Shown here piece after piece: positions 9,184 through 17,582 of a stretch of DNA of 64,000 nucleotides. The DNA comes from JAIEPW01 sp964471915 (GTDB taxonomy: Bacteria > Acidobacteriota > Terriglobia > Bryobacterales > Bryobacteraceae), in the NCBI GenBank assembly GCA_964471915.1, contig CAYYID010000003.1:62001-126000 (forward strand). Direction: 5' to 3'. Position 1 is the stretch's first letter; each line of letters starts with the position of its first letter. The notes under the pieces were generated by a model that had not been told where the DNA came from, did not search any database, and saw only the letters and a list, made by a program, of their open reading frames with translations. Both the position numbers and the translations under genes were made by a program.

Positions 9184-9288
9184 ATGAAGAGCCTCGCCCT
9201 GCCCGACTGGAAATTCGCGCTGCTGCTGGCGGCGACGATCGCCGCGAATTCCGCGGTGGTGTTCGTGATCCTGCGCTGGCTCGCCTGA
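9184..9288 (+). CDS. Possible small membrane protein (34 residues)
   Basis: ATG at 9184, stop TGA at 9286. After a short polar start (MKSLALPDWK) there is one strong hydrophobic helix (FALLLAATIAANSAVVFVILRWL). It lies directly upstream of the SRP RNA. No family is recognised. The composition is what a single-pass membrane peptide would have, but an ORF this short can arise by chance in GC-rich DNA. Confidence 0.35.
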   Translation: MKSLALPDWKFALLLAATIAANSAVVFVILRWLA

Positions 9289-9291
9289 TGC

Positions 9292-9297
9292 TAAACT
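9292..9297 (+). promoter_or_regulatory. Candidate -10 element of the SRP RNA gene
   Basis: TAAACT lies seven bases before the inferred 5' end of the SRP RNA, the usual -10 to start distance. No clear -35 is seen. Confidence 0.35.
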
Positions 9298-9304
9298 GAT
9301 TGAT

Positions 9305-9414
9305 TGTCAGGCTCCGGGCTTCGTGCGACGGTAGGCTGTGAACCCCGCCAGGTCCGGAAGGAAGCAACGGTAACGGTTCGACCCGTGCGCCGCGGATCAC
9401 CCGGGGTCTGGCAA
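9305..9414 (+). ncRNA. ffs: Signal recognition particle RNA (4.5S type)
   Basis: The core reads GCCAGGTCCGGAAGGAAGCA, the hallmark domain IV loop of bacterial SRP RNA that binds Ffh, flanked by the expected asymmetric and symmetric internal loops. The 5' segment TGTCAGGCTCCGGG pairs with the 3' segment CCCGGGGTCTGGCA, closing a single ~110-base hairpin of the small bacterial type. It sits just upstream of dnaX, a placement common in bacteria. The ends are estimated from pairing. Confidence 0.93.
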
Positions 9415-9431
9415 AGTCCTTCCGCCGCCCC

Positions 9432-11042
9432 ATGTACCAGGTCATCGCGCGTAAGTACCGGCCGCAGAGTTTCCGTGAACTGGTGGGGCAGGAGCACGTC
9501 CGCGCCACTATCGCCAACGCGATCACGCAGCGGCGGATCGCCCACGGCTACATCTTCGCCGGACAGCGCGGCACCGGCAAAACCACGGTAGCCCGCATCC
9601 TGGCGCGGTGCCTGAACTGCGCCGAGGGTCCGACGGTGGAGCCGTGCGGCAAGTGCCCTTCGTGTGTCGAGATCCCGGGCGGCGGATCGATGGACGTCAT
9701 CGAGATCGACGCGGCCTCGAACCGGGGCATCAACGAGATGCGCGAGCTGCGCGAGGCGGTGCGGTTCCGCCCGGCGCGCGACCGCTATAAGGTTTTCATT
9801 GTCGACGAGGCGCACCAGATCACTTCGGAAGCGTTCAACGCACTGCTGAAGACGCTGGAGGAGCCGCCGGAGTGGGTGACCTTCCTGCTGTGCACGACGG
9901 AGGCGCACAAGATCCCCACGACGATCGCGTCGCGGTGCCAGCAGTTCTCGTTCCGCAGCGTGGACTTCGCGCTGCTGGTGGAGCGGATGCGGTGGATCTG
10001 CGGCGAGGAAGGCATCACCGCCGACGATGAGACGCTGGCGACGCTGGCGCAGGCGGGCGAAGGGAGCGTGCGCGATTCGCTGTCGGCGCTGGACCAGGCG
10101 ATCGCGTGCTGCGGGACGGCGCTGGCCGCTGGCGAAGTGCGCACGCTGCTGGGGATGTTCTCGCTGGAGTCGATGGGCGCGGTGGCCGAGGCGCTGCGCG
10201 CGGGTGACGCCCGGCGGATGCTCGAGACCGTGGCCGAGCTCGAAGCCAACGGACGCAGCCTGCAGCACTTCGCGCGGGAACTGGCGCGCTACTTCCGGAA
10301 CCTGCTGGTGGTGAAGATCGCGGGGCCGGGCACGCGGCTGATCGCGGCGTCGCCTTCCGAGCAGCAGCGGATGGCGGAAGCGGCGGCGGCGTTCACGGAA
10401 CAGGACCTGACGCGGTATCTGCAGATCACGCTGGAGGTGTTCCAGGAGTTGCAGCACTCGCTGCAGCCGCGGTTCCACGTGGAAATGGGGCTGGTGCGGA
10501 TGGTGGAGGCGGGCAAGCTGGTGGCGATTGAGGAAGCGATCGCGAAGCTGGGCCCGGCGCCCGCGGCGGGAGGCGGGGTGAAGACGCCGCAGGCGCCGCC
10601 GGCTCCTCCTGCACCACGCCGGCAGGCGGCTCCCGAACCGGAGCCGGTACGGCCGGCCGCTGCGCCCGCGCCCGCGTCCGGGGACCTGCGCACGCGGATC
10701 CACGCGGCGCTGCTCGAAGCGGGGCAGAACTTCACGGCCGACGCGGTGGAGCAATCCGAGGTGACGGAGCGGGGCAGCGAGATCGTGTTCCTGAGCCCGA
10801 AGGAGTTCGCGCTGACGCTGCGCAGCGCGGGGCTGGATGCGTTCCTGAAGCAGATGCTGGGCAAGCCGGTGAAGGTGAGCGTCGAGACCGGCAAGCCGGC
10901 GGTAGCGGCGGCGCCGATCGCGAAGGCGCCGGAGGCTCCGGACGCGGCGGCGGAGCGGGCGCTGGCGCACCCGGAGGTCCAGCGGTTCCAGGCGCTGTTT
11001 CCGGAGGCGCAGGTGCGCGCGGTGCGGGATCTGAAACAATAG
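9432..11042 (+). CDS. dnaX: DNA polymerase III subunit gamma/tau
   Basis: Clamp-loader ATPase that loads the sliding clamp and organises the replisome. 536 residues. The AAA+ domain has Walker A GQRGTGKT at residues 44-51, a zinc module whose cysteines include those in CLNCAEG and CGKCPSC, Walker B IVDEAH, and the sensor/arginine-finger segment ASRCQQ. The lid and collar domains follow to about residue 360, then an Ala/Pro-rich linker and a C-terminal tau-like domain. I saw no A-rich slippery site for a programmed gamma frameshift. First gene of dnaX-ybaB-recR, with a 9-base gap to ybaB. Confidence 0.96.
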   Translation: MYQVIARKYRPQSFRELVGQEHVRATIANAITQRRIAHGYIFAGQRGTGKTTVARILARCLNCAEGPTVEPCGKCPSCVEIPGGGSMDVIEIDAASNRGINEMRELREAVRFRPARDRYKVFIVDEAHQITSEAFNALLKTLEEPPEWVTFLLCTTEAHKIPTTIASRCQQFSFRSVDFALLVERMRWICGEEGITADDETLATLAQAGEGSVRDSLSALDQAIACCGTALAAGEVRTLLGMFSLESMGAVAEALRAGDARRMLETVAELEANGRSLQHFARELARYFRNLLVVKIAGPGTRLIAASPSEQQRMAEAAAAFTEQDLTRYLQITLEVFQELQHSLQPRFHVEMGLVRMVEAGKLVAIEEAIAKLGPAPAAGGGVKTPQAPPAPPAPRRQAAPEPEPVRPAAAPAPASGDLRTRIHAALLEAGQNFTADAVEQSEVTERGSEIVFLSPKEFALTLRSAGLDAFLKQMLGKPVKVSVETGKPAVAAAPIAKAPEAPDAAAERALAHPEVQRFQALFPEAQVRAVRDLKQ

Positions 11043-11051
11043 GAAACCACT

Positions 11052-11360
11052 ATGAAGATGCCAGGCAACATGCAGGCGATGCTGAAGCAGGCTCAGCAGA
11101 TGCAAGCGAAGCTGCAGGAGGAGATCGCGGCGATCCGCGTGGAGGCGGGCGCGGGCGGCGGCATGGTCTCGGTCCAGATGGACGGGCAGAAGAACGTGCT
11201 GGGCGTGAAGATCGACGCCGAGGTGGCGGGCGATGTGGAGATGCTGCAGGACCTGGTGATGGCGGCGTGCAACGAGGCCGCGAAGAAGGTCGATGAAGAG
11301 ACGCAGCGGAAGACGTCGTCGATGCTCGGCGGGATGGGCCTGCCGCCCGGTATGTTCTAG
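11052..11360 (+). CDS. ybaB: YbaB/EbfC family nucleoid-associated protein
   Basis: 102 residues, standard for the family. It starts with the Met/Gln-rich helix NMQAMLKQAQQMQAKLQEE, followed by the central sheet with GGMVSVQMDGQKNV and a C-terminal helix, ending in the usual Gly/Met-rich tail. YbaB forms a tweezer-like dimer that binds DNA and is almost always encoded between dnaX and recR, as here. Its stop is directly followed by the recR ATG. Confidence 0.93.
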   Translation: MKMPGNMQAMLKQAQQMQAKLQEEIAAIRVEAGAGGGMVSVQMDGQKNVLGVKIDAEVAGDVEMLQDLVMAACNEAAKKVDEETQRKTSSMLGGMGLPPGMF

Positions 11361-11960
11361 ATGACGGACTTCGCCGAACCTCTCGCGCGGCTGATCGCGG
11401 AGTTCAAGCGGCTGCCCGGCATCGGACAGAAGTCCGCCCAGCGGCTGGCGTTCCACGTGCTGCGGGTGCCGCGCGAGGACGCCGAGCGGCTGGCGCAGGC
11501 GGTGCTGGACGTGAAGGACCGGCTGGGCATCTGCGCCGAGTGCAACAACATTTCCGACGGCGAGCTGTGCAACTTCTGCCGGGATCCGCAGCGGGACCGG
11601 GCGTCGATTTGCGTGGTGGAGGAGCCGCCGAACATCCTGCCGATCGAGACGACGCGAACGTTCGCGGGGCGGTATCACGTGCTGCACGGAGCGATTTCGC
11701 CTTTGCGCGGCATCGGTCCAGACAAGCTGCGGATCAAGAACCTGCTGGAGCGGATCGAGCAGGGCGAGGTGAAGGAGATCATTCTGGCGACGAATCCGAC
11801 GGTGGAAGGCGAAGCCACGGCGGTGTATCTGTCGCGGTTGCTGAAGCCGCTGGGGCTGAAGGTGACGCGGATCGCGATGGGGATCCCGGTGGGGTCGGAC
11901 CTGGAGTTCGCGGACGAGGTCACGATGTCGAAGTCGCTGGAGAACCGGCGCGAGGTGTAG
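11361..11960 (+). CDS. recR: Recombination mediator RecR
   Basis: 199 residues, full length. The N-terminal helix-hairpin-helix (RLPGIGQKSAQRLAFH) is followed by a C4 zinc finger (CAECNN ... CNFC). A Toprim domain begins at VVEEPPNILPIE and carries EGEATAVYL. With RecF and RecO it loads RecA at single-strand gaps. It starts directly after the ybaB stop, so the two are translationally linked. Confidence 0.96.
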   Translation: MTDFAEPLARLIAEFKRLPGIGQKSAQRLAFHVLRVPREDAERLAQAVLDVKDRLGICAECNNISDGELCNFCRDPQRDRASICVVEEPPNILPIETTRTFAGRYHVLHGAISPLRGIGPDKLRIKNLLERIEQGEVKEIILATNPTVEGEATAVYLSRLLKPLGLKVTRIAMGIPVGSDLEFADEVTMSKSLENRREV

Positions 11961-11965
11961 GGGGC

Positions 11966-12535
11966 CTACCGCAGCGGCCTCCCTTCGGCCGCACGCCGGC
12001 TCATGTACTCCGCCTTACGTTGCTCGAAGCGGGCCCGAGCCTCGTGCGCCTCGACGCTCAAGCCCTGCCGTAGTTGGTCGAGTGCCGCAGCCACACGGCG
12101 CTGGACGGTCTCGTCCCAAACCAATTCGCCGACTTCCTCGAGCAGGCGATACGCCTCAACTCCGTCCACGGCAGACGCGGCAAAGCCGCGGCGCTCGAGG
12201 ACGCGCCTGAGCTTCGGATTGGGTTTTGCGCAGTGGATGGCGTGGACGATCCACAGAATGCTGGCGATCCCGTTGGCTTCGGCAAAACGCCTGGCCAAGG
12301 AACCGAGCACGAGCAGCACCCCTTCTCCGCCCCCCTCGATCTGGGCCAGTTCGAGAACGAGCTTGTCCGGATCCCGCCGGAACTCGCCCAGAACGGTGGC
12401 CGATCCTATGCGAAACACTACGGGCTCGCCCGTGAGTACGAGCGCGTGCACGTCCTCGGCGGGCAGCCGCAGGATCTCTTCCGCGGTGTAACCCTCGATG
12501 CGAATCTCGCGCCGTGGTGTGGGTGTCTTCGGCAC
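11966..12535 (-). CDS. Uncharacterised protein with a GNAT-like central region
   Basis: 189 residues, no signal peptide. The middle resembles a small acyltransferase fold: strands around VVFRIGSATVLGEF and LVLELAQIEGGGEGVLLVLGSLARRFAEANG, then CAKPNPKLRRVLERRGF, which looks like the last GNAT helix-strand unit (NPxxxxxxxxxGF). The C-terminal 60 residues are helical and charged. I do not recognise a named family and the GNAT likeness is tentative. It is convergent with recR and divergent from the MntA-HepT pair, 74 bases from mntA, so a link to that module is possible but unproven. Confidence 0.6.
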   Translation of the reverse strand: MPKTPTPRREIRIEGYTAEEILRLPAEDVHALVLTGEPVVFRIGSATVLGEFRRDPDKLVLELAQIEGGGEGVLLVLGSLARRFAEANGIASILWIVHAIHCAKPNPKLRRVLERRGFAASAVDGVEAYRLLEEVGELVWDETVQRRVAAALDQLRQGLSVEAHEARARFEQRKAEYMSRRAAEGRPLR

Positions 12536-12609
12536 TGAAACTCACCTTACCACTTGCCGCCGCGGGCTGGCTATACCGGGGCGCTCGTGAAGACTACACT
12601 GGATCTGAG

Positions 12610-12900
12610 ATGCGCATCGCCAAGAAGCTGCGGGACCAGCGCGAAGAGGTTCTTCGTTTGGCGGCCAAGCACGGCGCCGGAAATGTCTTCGTGTTTGGCT
12701 CCGTGGCCCGGGGCGAAGAGACGGCCGAGAGCGACGTGGACCTGCTGGTCGATGTGCTGGGAGAACCGACGCCCTGGTTTCCCGGCGGACTGGTTGCGGA
12801 TCTGGAGGAGTTGCTCGGGCAACGCGTGCAAGTCGTCATCCGCCGCTCGCTCAGCCCCTGGATTCGCGAGTCGGTCCTGAAGGACGCCGCTCCGCTGTGA
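12610..12900 (+). CDS. mntA: MntA-type nucleotidyltransferase antitoxin
   Basis: 96 residues from the ATG at 12610. The minimal nucleotidyltransferase signature GS-X10-D-X-D is exact: G30-S31 in FGSVARGEE, and Asp42 and Asp44 in SDVDLLV. MntA antitoxins neutralise the partner HEPN toxin by adding AMP units to its active-site tyrosine. The gene overlaps the next one by GTGA, the expected antitoxin-toxin arrangement. The same frame is open further upstream, but the fold starts with MRIAKKLRDQ. Confidence 0.85.
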   Translation: MRIAKKLRDQREEVLRLAAKHGAGNVFVFGSVARGEETAESDVDLLVDVLGEPTPWFPGGLVADLEELLGQRVQVVIRRSLSPWIRESVLKDAAPL

Positions 12901-13241
12901 ATCGCGGCGGAAAGCCGGAGCGGGCCTACCTGCAGCACATTCTGCACTGCATTGGCCGAATTCGCGACGATGCGCGCGGGGGGAAAGAGGCCGTCTTCGC
13001 CTCGCCGACGCTGCAGGACGCGATCGTGCGCAATCTGCAGGTCCTGTGCGAGTCGACGCAGCGCCTCACGGAATCGACCAAGGCTCGCCACCCCGAGGTG
13101 GATTGGCGAGGGATCAGCGGCTTGAGGAACGTCCTGGTGCACAGCTACTTCGAGGTGGACCTGGAAACGATCTGGACGATCATCCAGCGGGACCTGCCGG
13201 TTCTGGAGAACGCGGCGCAGCAGTTGGCGGAAGAAGCCTGA
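12897..13241 (+). CDS. hepT: HepT-type HEPN ribonuclease toxin (DUF86)
   Basis: 114 residues, all-helical. The HEPN RNase motif RX4HXY is present as RNVLVHSY with Arg77, His82 and Tyr84. Tyr84 is the expected AMPylation target of MntA. HepT proteins cleave RNA when free of the antitoxin. The GTG start overlaps the mntA stop. All key residues are intact, so the pair looks functional. Confidence 0.85.
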   Translation: MNRGGKPERAYLQHILHCIGRIRDDARGGKEAVFASPTLQDAIVRNLQVLCESTQRLTESTKARHPEVDWRGISGLRNVLVHSYFEVDLETIWTIIQRDLPVLENAAQQLAEEA

Positions 13242-13270
13242 CTTCCGGGCGCGCCGGCACGGCCAGTGCC

Positions 13271-15862
13271 TCAGCGCCAGTTGCGCAGCACCGTGAACCG
13301 CGGATGCACCGCGCCCTCGGCGGGCGCCAGCACCAGGAACCGGCCGTCGGCGGCGACATCGTAGGGGCACGCCAGGTGCGTCCCGGCCGCGGCGTTCAGG
13401 GCGAACAGCTTCTGCGGCGTCCCGATCTGCGGCTTGGCCCACAGCGACACTGGCGCGGCCATCAAGTCCCCCGAGGCGGAAATGAAAAACAGTTCCTTGC
13501 CGTCCGTGCCGAAGCGGGCGCAGGCGCCGCCGCCCGTGGACACGGGGATCCGTTCCGTGGCCGGGTCGTCCGCCGCGGTCAGCGACTGCAGGTAGATCTC
13601 CTCCCGGCCGCTACGGGACGAAGTGAACGCCACCCACTTGCCGTTGGGCGAGAACTGCCCCTGCGTGGCGTCGAAGGCGGACTTGGTGAGTTCGAGCGCC
13701 TCGCCGCCGTCGACCGCGCGGGCGCGCAGCGCCAGGTGGCCCTCCGGGACGCGCTGCGAGTACAGGATCAGCTTGCCGTCGGGCGACCAGTGCCAGGCGA
13801 ACTGGTTCTCGTTCGAAGTGGTGACGCGGCGCGCGGCGTCGGGATTCAGCGCGTTCTGGACATATAGATTCAGCACCCCGGAGCGCGAGGAGCTGAACAG
13901 CAGCGACTGACCGTCGCGCGACCAGGCGGGAAAGGCGTCGATGCCTGGCTCGTGGGTGAGCCGCGCGGCGGCGCCGCGGGCGAGGTCGGTCTGCCAGAGG
14001 TCCGTGGAGTTGGTCGCGGGATTGGCGCGTCCGAAGGCGAGCGCCGCGCCCGAGGGCGCAAGCGCCGGGTAGTTGTCAAAGCTGGAGGCGGCGGCCGCGC
14101 CGAGCACCCGGCCGTCCCGCGCGATCCACTGGAACGAAGTCCGGCCGCCGCCGGCGGCCCCCGCCACGATCAGGCCGTTGCGCGCCGCCGAGAAGTCCGG
14201 TGTCGCGGGCGCGCCGGCCAGGGGACGCGGTTCGCCCGTGAGCTTCCGCGCGCTGAGATCCAGCGCCTGCCATACCAGCCCCTGTTCCCGCGTATACAGG
14301 ACTCCGCCGCCCGCCGCCACCGCGCGCGAGCGCACGCTGGCCAGCGCCGTCTGCTTCCCGTCCAGCGACCCCAGCATCACGCGCGAGTCCTCCGGGTTCT
14401 TGCTCAGCACCGTGTACAGGTAGTGCTGGCCGCCGGGCAGGAACCACGCCCAGGTGTGCGCGAAGTCGCCGCGCGCCTCGTCCACTTTCGTGACCGGTTC
14501 GGGCGTGCCGCCGTCGGCGGGAATCGAGAACAGGCCGCCAGTGGACGCCCGCGCGAAGAGGATCCGCCCCTGTGCGTTCCACGTGCCGCCGTCGCCCGCC
14601 GGCACCGCCGCCAGCGTGCGCACCGCGCCGCTGTCGAGGTCTACGCGCCGCAACTGGCACAGCGCGAAGAAGCCGATGGCTTTCGCGTCCGGCGACCAGA
14701 ACGGTGAGTATGCTCCGCCGGTGCCTTTGAGCGGCCGGGCCTCGATCGAGTCCACGGCGCGGATCCAGAGGCTGGTGAGCCCGGCTGCATCGCTTCCGAC
14801 GAAGGCCAGCCACTTGCCGTCCGGCGACACGGCGCTGCCGCCCGCCAGCGCCTGGTCCGGCACGACCCGGACGCCGTCCGGGGCCTCGATGGTGTAGGTC
14901 AGCGGCGGCGCGCCGGCTTCGGAAGCGCCACGCGGCCACAAGGCGCCCGCCCAGCCGGTGAGCGCCAAGGCCGCGATCGCCGCCACCAGCGGTTTCCGGC
15001 CGCCTTTTTTGGCGGGGGCGGCGGGATCCAGCCCCTTGGCGTTCGCCAGCCAGCGCAGGTCCAGTTCCAAATCGCGCGCCGAGTGCCGCCGCATTTCGGG
15101 ATCCCGCTCCAGGCAGCCCCCGATCAAGTGCCGCAACTGCGGCGTCGGCAGCGGCGTCAGGTCGGGCAGTTCCGGCCGCGGCCCACTGAGGATCGAGGCG
15201 ATGATGCTCGCCTGACTCTCGCCGTCGAACGGCTTCCTGCCGGTCAGCATCTCATGCACCAGCGCGCCGAAGCTGAAGACGTCGGCGCGGGAGTCGACCG
15301 GCTTGCCTTCGAGCTGCTCCGGGGCCATGTAATACAACGTGCCGACGACCATGCCCTCGCTGGTGAGGTCCTTCTTCTGGCCCGCGTCAAAGGGTTTGGC
15401 GAGCCCGAAGTCGAGCAGTTTCACGCCGCCCGGTGTCAGCATCACGTTCGCGGGCTTCAGATCGCGGTGGACGATGCCGCGCCGGTGCGCCGCCCACAGC
15501 CCGCCGGCGATATCCGCCGCGATGCGCAGCGCGTCGCCCGGGGGCAGCGCGCCGCGCTGCAGCCGCGAGGCCAGCGATTCGCCCTCGAGCAGTTCCATCA
15601 CCAGGAAGTTGACGCCGCCCGCGCAACCGAGGTCGTGGAGCACGCAGATGCCCGGATGGTTGATGGCGGCGATCATCCGCGCTTCGCGTTCGAAGCGCTC
15701 CAGCCATTGCGCGTCGGCGGCCATTTCCGGGTGCAGCGTCTTGATGGCGACGTCGCGGCCCAGGCGCGTGTCCCGGGCGCGCCACACCTCGCCCATGCCG
15801 CCGGCGCCGATCGCGCCGAGGATCTCGTAAGGTCCGAGCCGTTGGCCCGCAAGAAGTCCCAT
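13271..15862 (-). CDS. Membrane Ser/Thr protein kinase with extracytoplasmic PD40 propeller
   Basis: 863 residues from the ATG at 15862; an in-frame ATG at 15874 is also possible. An N-terminal PknB-like kinase domain (to about residue 270) has IGAGGMGEVWRARD, AIKTLHPE with the ATP-binding Lys, catalytic HRDLKPANVM and DFGLA, so it should be active. A single transmembrane helix near residue 300 (VAAIAALALTGWAGALW) is followed by PD40/WD40-like blades with SPDGKWLAF, WSRDGQSLLF and FSPNGKWVAFTSSRSG. The propeller probably senses an envelope ligand. Kinase-propeller fusions are abundant in Solibacter-type acidobacteria. Confidence 0.92.
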   Translation of the reverse strand: MGLLAGQRLGPYEILGAIGAGGMGEVWRARDTRLGRDVAIKTLHPEMAADAQWLERFEREARMIAAINHPGICVLHDLGCAGGVNFLVMELLEGESLASRLQRGALPPGDALRIAADIAGGLWAAHRRGIVHRDLKPANVMLTPGGVKLLDFGLAKPFDAGQKKDLTSEGMVVGTLYYMAPEQLEGKPVDSRADVFSFGALVHEMLTGRKPFDGESQASIIASILSGPRPELPDLTPLPTPQLRHLIGGCLERDPEMRRHSARDLELDLRWLANAKGLDPAAPAKKGGRKPLVAAIAALALTGWAGALWPRGASEAGAPPLTYTIEAPDGVRVVPDQALAGGSAVSPDGKWLAFVGSDAAGLTSLWIRAVDSIEARPLKGTGGAYSPFWSPDAKAIGFFALCQLRRVDLDSGAVRTLAAVPAGDGGTWNAQGRILFARASTGGLFSIPADGGTPEPVTKVDEARGDFAHTWAWFLPGGQHYLYTVLSKNPEDSRVMLGSLDGKQTALASVRSRAVAAGGGVLYTREQGLVWQALDLSARKLTGEPRPLAGAPATPDFSAARNGLIVAGAAGGGRTSFQWIARDGRVLGAAAASSFDNYPALAPSGAALAFGRANPATNSTDLWQTDLARGAAARLTHEPGIDAFPAWSRDGQSLLFSSSRSGVLNLYVQNALNPDAARRVTTSNENQFAWHWSPDGKLILYSQRVPEGHLALRARAVDGGEALELTKSAFDATQGQFSPNGKWVAFTSSRSGREEIYLQSLTAADDPATERIPVSTGGGACARFGTDGKELFFISASGDLMAAPVSLWAKPQIGTPQKLFALNAAAGTHLACPYDVAADGRFLVLAPAEGAVHPRFTVLRNWR

Positions 15863-15878
15863 GTGGTCCCGCAAGTCC

Positions 15879-15911
15879 CCCGATCACTGATCGGGCGGGG
15901 ACCCGGGGTCC
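15879..15911. repeat. Two adjacent short palindromes between araC-type gene and kinase gene
   Basis: CCCGATCA-C-TGATCGGG (15879-15895) and GGACCC-G-GGGTCC (15899-15911) are perfect inverted repeats with one-base centres. They lie upstream of the kinase on the minus strand and overlap the extreme 5' end of its longest frame only if that frame began beyond 15874. No T-run follows on either strand, so they do not look like a terminator. An operator or a small REP-type unit is possible. Confidence 0.3.
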
Positions 15912-15930
15912 TTTAGGGACGGCTGCGGAG

Positions 15931-16767
15931 TTAGCGGCCGCCGCCCCGGCTGGACCGGGATTCGCGGTACTTGGCGGGCGTGATGCCCAGGTGGCGGCGG
16001 AAGATCGCCGAGAAATGGCTCTGGTCGGCGAAGCCGCACAGCACCGCGATCTCGGCCAGCGAGGCTTCGGAGCCGGCGATCATCGAGCAGGCTTGTTCCA
16101 CGCGGCGGCGCCGGAGGTACTCGCCCACCGTGCAGCCGAAGTGACGCCGGAACTCGCGCGCCAGGTGCACCCGATGGACGCCCGCCACGCGCGCGATGTC
16201 GGCCAGGTTCAGCGACTCGCGGAAGCGCTGGTCCAGCGAATGGCGCACCGTCCGCAGCCAGCGCGGCGCCGAACTCAGCCCCGGCTCCGCGGCGGCGCGC
16301 GCCACCTCGGCAAGCGACTCCAGCAGGATCCCCTGCATCGCCAGCTCCGCCAGCGGATCCGGCGACTGGAACTCGCTCTCCATACGCTGCACCAGCCATT
16401 GCGCGACTACGCCGGTCACCGACCCGGGTTGGGCGGGCAGCCGGCCATCTTCCTTAATGGGTGCGAGCGCGGGTTCGGTCAACCGGACCACCAGGCAATG
16501 CGTCTCCCGCTCGATGCGGGTGACATGGGTGAGTCCCGCGGGAACGAAGTACACCGAGCGGGCCTCGCCGGCGGTCTCCTTGCCGGGGTAGGTCTCCGTA
16601 AAGCGGCCTTCGAGCAGATAGACCAGATTCGTATGCGGATGCGAATGCGCGTCGATAACGAGACCGGCGGGATACACCTGCTCCGTGACGCGGATGTCGC
16701 CGAGGCTCCTCTCCCTCCGGATCGTGGAGGACTCGAGGTGCGGAGCGCTGACAGTCATGGATGCCAT
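15931..16767 (-). CDS. AraC family transcriptional regulator with N-terminal cupin
   Basis: 278 residues. The N-terminal half is a cupin-like sensor fold (VIDAHSHPHTNLVYLLEG). The C-terminal ~100 residues carry the double helix-turn-helix: IARVAGVHRVHLAREFRRHFG and AEIAVLCGFADQSHFSAIFRRHLG, ending in TPAKYRES, a close match to the AraC/XylS signature. The effector is unknown. It is divergent from thiE across an 80-base interval, so it could regulate itself or thiE, although no operator is evident. Confidence 0.88.
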   Translation of the reverse strand: MASMTVSAPHLESSTIRRERSLGDIRVTEQVYPAGLVIDAHSHPHTNLVYLLEGRFTETYPGKETAGEARSVYFVPAGLTHVTRIERETHCLVVRLTEPALAPIKEDGRLPAQPGSVTGVVAQWLVQRMESEFQSPDPLAELAMQGILLESLAEVARAAAEPGLSSAPRWLRTVRHSLDQRFRESLNLADIARVAGVHRVHLAREFRRHFGCTVGEYLRRRRVEQACSMIAGSEASLAEIAVLCGFADQSHFSAIFRRHLGITPAKYRESRSSRGGGR

Positions 16768-16847
16768 CCTTGATTCGACTCTGCTTCTAGACTTTGACGA
16801 AATAACCTTCGAAAGGTTCCACGAAGACGGGCGTTATCCTGAAGACG

Positions 16848-17480
16848 ATGGAGATCGCCCGCTTTTACCCGATCCTCGATACCGCCCTTCTGGTACGGCG
16901 TTGCATAACGCTGGAGGATGCGGCGGCGGCATTACTGTCCGCAAACGCGAAAACTGTCCAGTTCCGGCACAAAGGACAATTCAAGGCGCATATGTTCGAA
17001 ACCGCGGAGCGCATCGCGGCGCTGTGCCGCGCGGCCGGGGCGCAGTTCGTGCTGAACGACCGGGCGGATCTGGCAATGTTGATCGAGAAGGCTGGGGTCC
17101 ATGTGGGGCAGACGGACCTGGCGCCCCGGGACGTCCGGAGCGTGCTCGGCGGGGGACGGCTGGCAGGTTTTTCGACCCACAACGAGGCGCAGTTGCGCGC
17201 GGCGGCGGCGGAGCCGGTGGATTACGTCGCGCTGGGGCCGATCTTCGGGACCGGATCGAAGGAGAACCCGGATCCGGTGGTTGGGGTCGGCGAGCTGCGG
17301 CGGTTACGGCCGCTGGCGGGCAAGCGTCCGCTGGTGGCGATCGGGGGCATCACGAAGGACCGGGCGGCGGAGGTGTATGCGGCGGGCGCGGATTCGATCG
17401 CGGTGATCGGGGATCTGTTTCCGGAGCACGCAACGCCCGCGGCGGTGGAGCGGCGGGCGCGGGAGTGGTTGACGTCATAA
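16848..17480 (+). CDS. thiE: Thiamine phosphate synthase
   Basis: 210 residues. It condenses HMP pyrophosphate with THZ phosphate to make thiamine phosphate. The TIM-barrel motifs are clear: TVQFRHKGQ (pyrophosphate-binding strand), FVLNDRADLAM, GVHVGQTDLAPRDVRSV, YVALGPIFGTGSKEN, PLVAIGGIT and GADSIAVIGDLF. No other thiamine gene is adjacent. The 80-base leader is too short for a TPP riboswitch, and no CUGAGA core is visible. Confidence 0.93.
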   Translation: MEIARFYPILDTALLVRRCITLEDAAAALLSANAKTVQFRHKGQFKAHMFETAERIAALCRAAGAQFVLNDRADLAMLIEKAGVHVGQTDLAPRDVRSVLGGGRLAGFSTHNEAQLRAAAAEPVDYVALGPIFGTGSKENPDPVVGVGELRRLRPLAGKRPLVAIGGITKDRAAEVYAAGADSIAVIGDLFPEHATPAAVERRAREWLTS

Positions 17481-17582
17481 GGCCGTTGCGCCAGCGCGCT
17501 GGCGAGGCTGCAGGCGTTTCGCGTTCGAACGGGATCCGCGGCTGGTCGTGGGATCTCTTTCGGCACCCTCTTCGGCGGTGTC

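Noticed and set aside
9432..11042. Programmed frameshift in dnaX giving gamma
   Set aside because: I found no A-AAA-AAG slippery stretch with a downstream hairpin in the expected region.
9291..11687. 798-residue minus-strand open frame covering dnaX, ybaB and part of recR
   Set aside because: It is the GC-rich shadow of well-identified genes on the plus strand; the translation is Arg/His/Leu-rich with no recognisable domain.
16768..16847. TPP riboswitch before thiE
   Set aside because: The leader is only about 80 bases and lacks the CUGAGA core and the expected paired arms.
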